Assembly (NCBI GenBank): GCA_964571595.1
Contig: CAZNCJ010000047.1
Span: forward strand, 1-17,957
Source of the DNA: CALCKU01 sp964571595
GTDB taxonomy: Bacteria; Pseudomonadota; Alphaproteobacteria; Caulobacterales; Maricaulaceae
Reading direction: 5' to 3'
Length of the DNA: 17,957 nt
Shown here in pieces: positions 14,208 through 17,957 of this stretch. Under the pieces are notes generated by a model that saw nothing but the letters and a program-made list of their open reading frames with translations, was not told the origin of the DNA and did not search any database. Positions within the stretch are counted from its first letter, which is position 1. The number at the start of each line of letters is the position of its first letter. A program made the position numbers and the translations under genes.

Positions 14208-14215
14208 ATTATTTT
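14208..14215. repeat. Target-site duplication, left copy
   Basis: ATTATTTT directly before the left terminal inverted repeat; identical to 16481-16488. Eight base pairs is the usual duplication length for IS1595-family elements. Confidence 0.9.
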
Positions 14216-14240
14216 GGCGATTATATACTTGACAAAGCAA
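14216..14240 (+). repeat. Left terminal inverted repeat of the IS1595-family element
   Basis: Begins GGCGATTATATACTTGACAA. It pairs with 16456-16480 with two mismatches in 25 bp. Its inner part also supplies the -35 box of the transposase promoter. Confidence 0.93.
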
Positions 14241-14257
14241 GCTGTTTTAAGTATATA
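14229..14257 (+). promoter_or_regulatory. Transposase promoter, probably leaderless transcript
   Basis: TTGACA (14229-14234) and TATATA (14252-14257) are spaced by exactly 17 bp, close to the sigma-70 ideal. The ATG at 14264 lies six bases after the -10, where transcription should begin, and there is no ribosome site, so the mRNA is probably leaderless. The -10 is inside a 10-bp perfect inverted repeat: TTATATACTT (14221-14230) and AAGTATATAA (14249-14258). Binding at that dyad, perhaps by the transposase, could shut off the promoter. Confidence 0.7.
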
Positions 14258-14263
14258 AAATCT

Positions 14264-15226
14264 ATGAACGCTATTACTGACATATTAAACCCTATTTTTA
14301 CCGATAAAGAGGCTGCACGTTTGCATCTGGAAGCTACTCGCTGGCCAGAAGGCGCGGTTTGCCCTCATTGTGGTTCCTTCAATGTTAAAGCCCTAACAGG
14401 CAAGTCACACCGTGCTGGATTGCGCCAGTGCAATGAAAAAGAATGTCGCAAACAGTTCACCGTTACAGTTGGAACCGTCTTTGAGCGCTCTAAAGTGCCT
14501 TTAAACAAATGGTTATTAGCTACGCACCTTCTTACAGCGTCTAAAAAAGGCATGAGCGCCCATCAAATACACCGTATGATAGGCGTAACCTATAAAACGG
14601 CATGGTTTATGTGTCACCGTATCCGTGAAGCCATGACAGACAATAACCCACCACCTTTAGGCGGTAAGGATAAGGTCATAGAAGCCGACGAAACATATTA
14701 CGGCAATAAAGTAAGCCTCAAAAAGAAACGTGAAGCCAAGCGCACATCTGCAAAAGGCACAAAAGGCGGCTTTGGCGGCGTTTCAAATAAATATACAGTC
14801 GTGTCTCTTGTCGAGCGCGGCGGTAATGTCCGTTCCTTCCATGTAGATAAAGCTACAAAGAGCAATATCCGTGAAATTTTAGTCCGCAATGCAGACCGTA
14901 AGTCAAACCTTATGACTGACGAGAGCCGCCTTTACACAGAGGTTGGCCCTGAATTTAACCGTCATTCAAAAGTTCATCACGCCGCTGGCCAATATGTTAA
15001 AGGCGATACCTATACAAACACGCTAGAAGGCTATTACAGCATCTTCAAGCGCGGTATGGTCGGCACATATCAACATTGCGGTGAAAGCCACCTACAGCGC
15101 TATGTGAGCGAGTTTGACTTCCGCTACAACGGACGCAAGTTAAACGATAATGAGCGCCGTGACGCCGCTCTAAAAGGTATCTCAGGCAAGCGCCTGACAT
15201 ATCGGCGGATTAACAACGCCGCGTAA
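14264..15226 (+). CDS. IS1595 family transposase
   Basis: 320 residues. The N-terminal zinc ribbon shows CPHC (C33, C36) and C56/C61 in QCNEKECRKQF, then the family segment TVTVGTVFERSKVPLNKWL and an HTH-like region GMSAHQIHRMIGVTYKTAWF. The RNase H-type catalytic domain shows EADETYYG (D142), LMTDES (D219) and TNTLEGYYSIFKRGMVGTYQ (N252, E255, K262), followed by HLQRYVSEFDFRYN. These match DDE_Tnp_IS1595. The length is normal and the frame intact, so the element may be active. Its stop codon is inside a small hairpin followed by CTTTTC that may end the transcript. Confidence 0.95.
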   Translation: MNAITDILNPIFTDKEAARLHLEATRWPEGAVCPHCGSFNVKALTGKSHRAGLRQCNEKECRKQFTVTVGTVFERSKVPLNKWLLATHLLTASKKGMSAHQIHRMIGVTYKTAWFMCHRIREAMTDNNPPPLGGKDKVIEADETYYGNKVSLKKKREAKRTSAKGTKGGFGGVSNKYTVVSLVERGGNVRSFHVDKATKSNIREILVRNADRKSNLMTDESRLYTEVGPEFNRHSKVHHAAGQYVKGDTYTNTLEGYYSIFKRGMVGTYQHCGESHLQRYVSEFDFRYNGRKLNDNERRDAALKGISGKRLTYRRINNAA

Positions 15227-15240
15227 GGGGCGTTGCTTTT
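15214..15240 (+). terminator. Possible terminator overlapping the transposase stop
   Basis: CAACGCC pairs with GGCGTTG around an 8-nt loop that contains the TAA stop, followed by CTTTT. The short U tract makes it a weak candidate. Confidence 0.35.
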
Positions 15241-15304
15241 CGTCCACATTCTACTGGAAGCCTAAGACTCGCTTTTAGCGAGTTACTCCATATACTTAAA
15301 CCAT

Positions 15305-15365
15305 CCCTGATTCGTCAGCCTCTATTGTGCCTATTGGAACGCGAGGCACACGAGGTGTCTCAGGG
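15305..15365 (+). ncRNA. Candidate structured RNA inside the IS element
   Basis: Three nested stems in 61 nt: CCCTGA (15305-15310) with TCAGGG (15360-15365), CCTC (15319-15322) with GAGG (15352-15355), and GTGCC (15327-15331) with GGCAC (15345-15349). It lies in the 183-bp gap between the transposase stop and a 40-aa ORF, 44 bp before that ORF's start. A simple hairpin ACTCGC/GCGAGT (15267-15283) precedes it. It may be a 5' leader structure or an element-encoded small RNA. I do not recognise a known class, and conservation is untested. Confidence 0.35.
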
Positions 15366-15409
15366 CTGGGGTGGCTTTTGCATCCTCTTTAGAACAATGG
15401 AGAAATCTT

Positions 15410-15532
15410 ATGTCTAAGAAAAATACTTTTAAAGTTGGTCGTTCTGCTAAGAACGGTCGCTTTACATCGGTCAAAACAGCAGAGCGTTATAAAAACACTC
15501 ATGTTGTTGAGACAATTAAAAAACCTAAGTAA
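15410..15532 (+). CDS. 40-aa basic small protein, IS cargo
   Basis: ATG 15410 is preceded by GGAG about 8 nt upstream, a good ribosome site. The product is 40 residues, rich in Lys/Arg (NTFKVGRSAKNGRFTSVKTA near the N-terminus; ends IKKPK), with no membrane segment. It might bind nucleic acid. A rho-independent terminator directly follows, so start site, frame and stop are all well framed as a gene. I do not recognise the family. I recall similar short basic ORFs next to IS1595 transposases in alphaproteobacteria, but this is from memory. Confidence 0.65.
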   Translation: MSKKNTFKVGRSAKNGRFTSVKTAERYKNTHVVETIKKPK

Positions 15533-15540
15533 TTAGGTCT

Positions 15541-15580
15541 CCGAGCGTTATTTCTTAGCGGAGGTGGCGCTCGGTTTTTT
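15541..15580 (+). terminator. Rho-independent terminator after the 40-aa ORF
   Basis: CCGAGCG (15541-15547) pairs with CGCTCGG (15568-15574), followed by six T. It begins 8 bp after the small ORF's stop. It overlaps the 3' end of the opposing 45-aa ORF. Confidence 0.75.
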
Positions 15581-15685
15581 CTCTTTAGCTGATTTCCTTT
15601 CAGAATGGTTAAAGGGCTTATTCTCTTTAGGCGGTGTTTCTAGCATCCGCTTTAGAGTTTTTTGAAATTCGGAGTTTTTAGTCAT
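15548..15685 (-). CDS. 45-aa basic small protein, IS cargo (minus strand)
   Basis: A 45-residue ORF that starts MTKNSEFQKTLKRMLETPPK and ends in a Lys/Ser-rich, probably disordered tail (SAKEKKPSATSAKK). The N-terminal pattern (EFQKTLKRMLETPP) looks like a short conserved helix of the sort seen in many small proteins of mobile elements. Its ATG overlaps the ATG of the divergent 200-aa gene in the palindrome CATG. The upstream ribosome site is weak and its end overlaps a terminator stem, so coding is likely but not certain. Confidence 0.5.
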   Translation of the reverse strand: MTKNSEFQKTLKRMLETPPKENKPFNHSERKSAKEKKPSATSAKK

Positions 15686-16286
15686 GGAAGATAAGTTCTC
15701 GGTCATTTATAAAATGGATAGAAGACTCGACGAAGCTAGATATTTCATTGAAGAATTTAGCAAGACTCCGTTTTTAAACAAGCATGATTTAGATAGAAAT
15801 TGGTATGCTTTTCTCTGCACAATTAATAGCGTACCAGAAATTTTACGCTCTTACAAAAATAAGAGAGGGGTTTCAGGCAAAATCAAGAGTCTAATTCAGA
15901 AAGAACTTAATAAAGTCAACCAAAATGAACTATTGAAATACTTAAAAGCCTGTCGAGGATGTGACTTCCACGGCCTAGACGTACCGTTGAAGCTAGGAAG
16001 TGACCGTGAAGAAATAATAGGTCATGCACGTGCTATAGTTAGATATGCCAGTGAAGATGGAGAAACATCCGAAAAAAATATTATAGCTCCTGTTGTTAGA
16101 TCATTAGATGGCAAACACGGGGAAATTGGCGATAAATACACAATCTCGCAGTCCCTTAAACCAGTGAGCGATCAATACAGAAACAAATTTCACCCCCCAG
16201 CTAACTTAACACCAATTGACGCCGCTATACGCAGTGGAAATCTTTACTATGAGTTTATACGAAGATGTGAAGAATTATTAAAATGA
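15684..16286 (+). CDS. 200-aa cargo protein of unknown function with a HEPN-like motif
   Basis: 200 residues, predicted almost wholly helical, with no signal peptide or membrane segment. GGAG lies about 9 nt before the ATG. Features: DRNWYAFLCTINSVPEILRS (about 37-56), the RX4H motif R91-GCDF-H96 in LKACRGCDFHG, and a C-terminal helix with NLYYEFIRRCEELL. RX4-6H within a helical protein after a W..FL...S helix recalls HEPN-type RNases and their toxin or defence relatives. This is a motif-level resemblance only. The gene lies inside the IS, between two small minus-strand ORFs, and its 3' end overlaps the 57-aa ORF by 9 nt. It is more AT-rich than the chromosomal genes around it. Confidence 0.7.
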   Translation: MEDKFSVIYKMDRRLDEARYFIEEFSKTPFLNKHDLDRNWYAFLCTINSVPEILRSYKNKRGVSGKIKSLIQKELNKVNQNELLKYLKACRGCDFHGLDVPLKLGSDREEIIGHARAIVRYASEDGETSEKNIIAPVVRSLDGKHGEIGDKYTISQSLKPVSDQYRNKFHPPANLTPIDAAIRSGNLYYEFIRRCEELLK

Positions 16287-16451
16287 AGCCTCTTTAGAAT
16301 TCATAGCCACATAAATGTCATTTACTAAATCATCAATGCTATTCCCTAACCTATGGTATTGCGCAACAACACGGCCAGCCTCAATCATAGCCTCGGTAAC
16401 TACAACCTCATGTTTTTCTTGGCTTTTTTCTATGAATTTCGAATCTGTCAT
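16278..16451 (-). CDS. 57-aa small acidic-helical protein, IS cargo (minus strand)
   Basis: A 57-residue ORF with ATG at 16451, only 29 bp inside the right end, reading toward the middle of the element. It contains a long likely helix (EVVVTEAMIEAGRVVAQYHR, about 15-34) and LGNSIDDLVNDIYVAM. Its stop overlaps the end of the 200-aa gene by 9 nt, tail to tail. No ribosome site is obvious; the promoter would have to lie in the terminal repeat. I do not recognise the family. The pairing of a small minus-strand ORF with a HEPN-like gene may suggest an antidote, but that is speculation. Confidence 0.5.
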   Translation of the reverse strand: MTDSKFIEKSQEKHEVVVTEAMIEAGRVVAQYHRLGNSIDDLVNDIYVAMNSKEASF

Positions 16452-16455
16452 GATT

Positions 16456-16480
16456 TTGCTTTTTTAAGTATATAATCGCC
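16456..16480 (-). repeat. Right terminal inverted repeat of the IS1595-family element
   Basis: Read on the minus strand it begins GGCGATTATATACTTAAAAA and matches the left repeat at 23 of 25 positions. Confidence 0.93.
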
Positions 16481-16488
16481 ATTATTTT
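16481..16488. repeat. Target-site duplication, right copy
   Basis: ATTATTTT immediately after the right terminal repeat; identical to 14208-14215. Confidence 0.9.
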
Positions 16489-16716
16489 CCTATAATTTTA
16501 TTATAAAAACTTTAAATTGTGATATATTTAAACAAACTAAAATATACTATCTTCTTGTTTTTTATGTACATTTCCTAGGAATATTTTGAAGAGGGCTACA
16601 CTTCCTAAGTTTCGTGAAATGCGCAAAAATCGAGGATTTGGTTAACATTTTCATGTATTTTACCAAAATGGGATGAGGCAATTAACGCTATGATAGTACC
16701 AAAATGTCCGCCCGTT
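16489..16716. promoter_or_regulatory. AT-rich region, probable native upstream region of gafY before the IS insertion
   Basis: No ORF is visible. If the IS and one target copy are removed, this region joins directly to the gafY leader, so it should have held its promoter. It contains a direct repeat TACCAAAATG at 16661-16670 and 16697-16706 (36 bp apart) and a GTTAAC at 16641-16646. I see no complete CtrA box and no clear sigma-70 promoter on the minus strand. Confidence 0.4.
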
Positions 16717-17229
16717 TTAGGCGTATAGTTTTTCAGACTGGGTGACGTTTTGCTGTATCTCGGATAAATTCACAAATTTATCAAATCCGAGAATAAGATT
16801 TATATCATGCCCATTTTCCGATAAAGGTAGGCGTATCCAGAACTGGGCAAGATGGCCGCTTTGCGGCGTTCCGGGCCGCGTAACCCCTGCCGAAGGTCTG
16901 CGAGACTCAATGACGCGCGCAAGCACACGGTCCCAATATTCACGCCTATCGCCCAATGGCAGCTCATCAATATAAGCGCCCGTAATTTCAGAATTATAAA
17001 ACTTCCAAAAGCCCGTCCCCGCGAGCCTGTATTTATAGCGGCAGCTATCTTGCGGGCCGTAGCAAGGTTCGATCAAGCTCGTTGTCGGCAATTGGTCAAC
17101 AATATCCTCGGGGTAAATATCCTCACGGCTCGGAAAGCGACCATTCCGGCATTTTGCTCGCCAATAATCATATAATGATTGTTGTTCCATCAGAACCATC
17201 TGATGTCGCAATGCATTACCCTGTATCAT
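16717..17229 (-). CDS. PAS_5 domain protein (MopJ-like)
   Basis: 170 residues from ATG 17229, chosen because GGGGAGTTGGAG directly precedes it; an in-frame ATG at 17301 has no ribosome site. The family pattern of PAS_5 is clear: LYDYWRAKCRNGRFPSREDI (19-38), YPEDIVDQLPTTSLIEP, YKYRLAGTGFWKFYNSEITG (65-84), and WDRVLARVIESRRP. No output domain follows, so it is a single-domain sensor or adaptor. In Caulobacter the PAS_5 protein MopJ acts in the DivJ/DivL-CtrA circuit and is itself CtrA-regulated. A perfect CtrA box 84 bp upstream of this start fits that picture, but orthology is not proven. mucR lies upstream on the same strand. Confidence 0.8.
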   Translation of the reverse strand: MIQGNALRHQMVLMEQQSLYDYWRAKCRNGRFPSREDIYPEDIVDQLPTTSLIEPCYGPQDSCRYKYRLAGTGFWKFYNSEITGAYIDELPLGDRREYWDRVLARVIESRRPSAGVTRPGTPQSGHLAQFWIRLPLSENGHDINLILGFDKFVNLSEIQQNVTQSEKLYA

Positions 17230-17312
17230 GGCTCCAACTCCCCTACCCGATAAGGAGACATTGAATCGAACCTTAAGATGCAGCAAGGTTTTGTTAACCA
17301 TATTTTTTTGGA

Positions 17313-17328
17313 TTAAGAGCTTATTAAC
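17313..17328 (-). promoter_or_regulatory. CtrA binding site
   Basis: TTAA (17313-17316), seven bases, TTAA followed by C (17324-17328): the full CtrA consensus TTAA-N7-TTAAC. A further half-site GTTAACC lies at 17293-17299. GANTC sites for the CcrM methylase flank it at 17263-17267 and 17349-17353. It sits between the mucR stop and the PAS_5 gene, so it most likely controls the PAS_5 gene. Confidence 0.7.
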
Positions 17329-17367
17329 TCTTTTTTTATCACGGTTCCGATTCGATGGAGTGAAAAC

Positions 17368-17784
17368 CTAGAATTGCGTATTCCGTTTTCGTCCCAAGCC
17401 GCTTTTTTTGGCCAATTTTGAGCGTTCTTTCGCATAATTTTTCGCGACCATAGGATAATCTGGTGGCAAATTCCATTTTTCCCGATAATCCTCAGGGCTT
17501 AGATTATACTTGGCCCGGATATGACGTTTTAAAGATTTATACGGCTGGCCGTCCTCAAGACAATAAATCACATCATCGGTCACCGAGTTTTCAATCGGCA
17601 CGGCAGGCACTAATTTCTCGGCAGGTTGGGCACTAACATCCACGCGCGCAGCGTCGCATAAAGACTTATGCACCGTCGCTATAAGGTCGGGCAGACTCTC
17701 TTTAGCTACCGTATTATGTGCAATATAGGCTGACACGATATCTCGTGTCAGTCCCAGTATGAGATCTTTTTCAGCGGAACTCAC
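17368..17784 (-). CDS. mucR: MucR/Ros family transcriptional regulator
   Basis: 138 residues, start GTG 17784. The N-terminus ending near residue 45 (KDLILGLTRDIVSAYIAHNT, then LPDLIATVHKSL) is the MucR oligomerisation region. The Ros-type zinc finger follows: C75-LE-D78-GQPYKSLKR-H88, then KYNLSPEDYREKWNLPPDYP and VAKNYAKERSKLAKKSGLG, all typical of the family. MucR proteins bind AT-rich DNA and repress many promoters; in Caulobacter they act in the cell-cycle network with CtrA and SciP. The usual fourth zinc ligand (His, four residues after H88) is Lys92 here. Some Ros/MucR proteins fold without zinc, so function is still expected. The start overlaps the stop of the upstream ORF (GTGA), implying translational coupling. 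Confidence 0.93.
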   Translation of the reverse strand: MSSAEKDLILGLTRDIVSAYIAHNTVAKESLPDLIATVHKSLCDAARVDVSAQPAEKLVPAVPIENSVTDDVIYCLEDGQPYKSLKRHIRAKYNLSPEDYREKWNLPPDYPMVAKNYAKERSKLAKKSGLGRKRNTQF

Positions 17785-17957
17785 GAAGTTCCGATAAAGA
17801 TGAGAAGCAGGGTAGCCACAAATGTACCTGCGGTTAGGGCGGCTGCAAAGCCGCTCGGCGCGGCTTCACTCATTGATCCCGCCGGACTGAACATATGATA
17901 AAGCCTATCACCTGAGCTTTTTAGCACTTTGGAGCGGATAACGCCGACATTCGCGCT
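17781..17957 (-). CDS. C-terminal end of an unidentified membrane protein (partial)
   Basis: An open frame enters from the right edge and ends at TGA 17781-17783, overlapping the mucR GTG. Only 58 residues are visible. They include RSKVLKSSGDRLYHMFSPAG and a C-terminal hydrophobic helix (FAAALTAGTFVATLLLIFIG). An internal ATG at 17894 could instead start a 37-aa protein. The family is not recognisable from this fragment. The overlap suggests it is co-transcribed and translationally coupled with mucR. Confidence 0.5.
   Translation of the reverse strand, partial: SANVGVIRSKVLKSSGDRLYHMFSPAGSMSEAAPSGFAAALTAGTFVATLLLIFIGTS

Larger units (their letters stand above)
14216..16480 (+). mobile_element. 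Complete IS1595-family element with cargo genes (2,265 bp)
   Basis: Bounded by 25-bp terminal inverted repeats (23/25 identical, both beginning GGCGATTATATACTT) and a perfect 8-bp target duplication, ATTATTTT. It encodes an IS1595-type transposase at the left end and, to its right, four non-transposase ORFs: 40 aa (+), 45 aa (-), 200 aa (+) and 57 aa (-). Typical IS1595-family elements are about 0.7-1.1 kb, though larger ones with passenger genes are known. The near-perfect ends, exact duplication and intact frames point to a recent insertion. It separates the PAS_5/mucR genes from gafY/gafZ. Confidence 0.93.

Noticed and set aside
16641..16690. CtrA box upstream of gafY (GTTAAC and ATTAAC)
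   Set aside because: Only isolated half-sites; no second TTAA at seven-base spacing.
1..17957. tRNA or rRNA genes
   Set aside because: No cloverleaf-like sequence, CCA-type tRNA end or rRNA segment was seen, so there is no tRNA target explaining either insertion.

Overview
The window comes from an alphaproteobacterium, most likely a marine or stalked lineage near Hyphomonadales/Maricaulales/Caulobacterales. The evidence is a gene-transfer-agent (GTA) head cluster, a DivJ/PleC-type histidine kinase, a MucR/Ros regulator, a MopJ-type PAS_5 protein with a perfect CtrA box, and a GafY/GafZ-like regulator pair. Base composition is moderate for an alphaproteobacterium. This placement is inferred from gene content only.

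Left part (1-5500): a minus-strand GTA head operon reads DUF1491 protein -> small terminase -> large terminase -> DUF2726 protein -> helical/TPR-like protein -> portal. The portal is cut after the residues GDNAY, about 60 codons before its expected end, by the end of a mobile element that runs off the left edge. That end begins 5'-TGTCG and carries four short repeats at 20-21 bp spacing, the layout of Tn7-type TnsB-site arrays. The element's first gene reads inward and is partial; it faintly resembles the N-terminal half of TnsE. A perfect 17-bp tandem repeat (4 copies) sits at the start of the GTA operon.

Middle (5500-12760): housekeeping and signalling genes. These are a BcsB-like periplasmic protein with no BcsA beside it, a GNAT acetyltransferase, a membrane histidine kinase, a PLP aminotransferase, a 40-codon in-frame deletion remnant of an ornithine cyclodeaminase, and sufE.

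Right part (12760-17957): on the minus strand, mucR, a PAS_5 gene, then a gafY-like gene (DnaA domain IV-like) overlapping by ATGA a gafZ-like gene (DUF6456). Homologues of these two activate GTA expression in Caulobacter (GafY/GafZ) and Rhodobacter (fused GafA). A complete 2,265-bp IS1595-family element (14216-16480) has inserted just upstream of gafY. It has 25-bp terminal inverted repeats and a perfect 8-bp target duplication (ATTATTTT). Besides the transposase it carries four cargo ORFs (40, 45, 200 and 57 aa) and a candidate structured RNA.

Together, a GTA and its dedicated activators lie within about 9 kb of each other. One mobile element has broken the portal and another has separated the activators from their native upstream region. 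This looks like a GTA being lost, or put under new control, by transposition.
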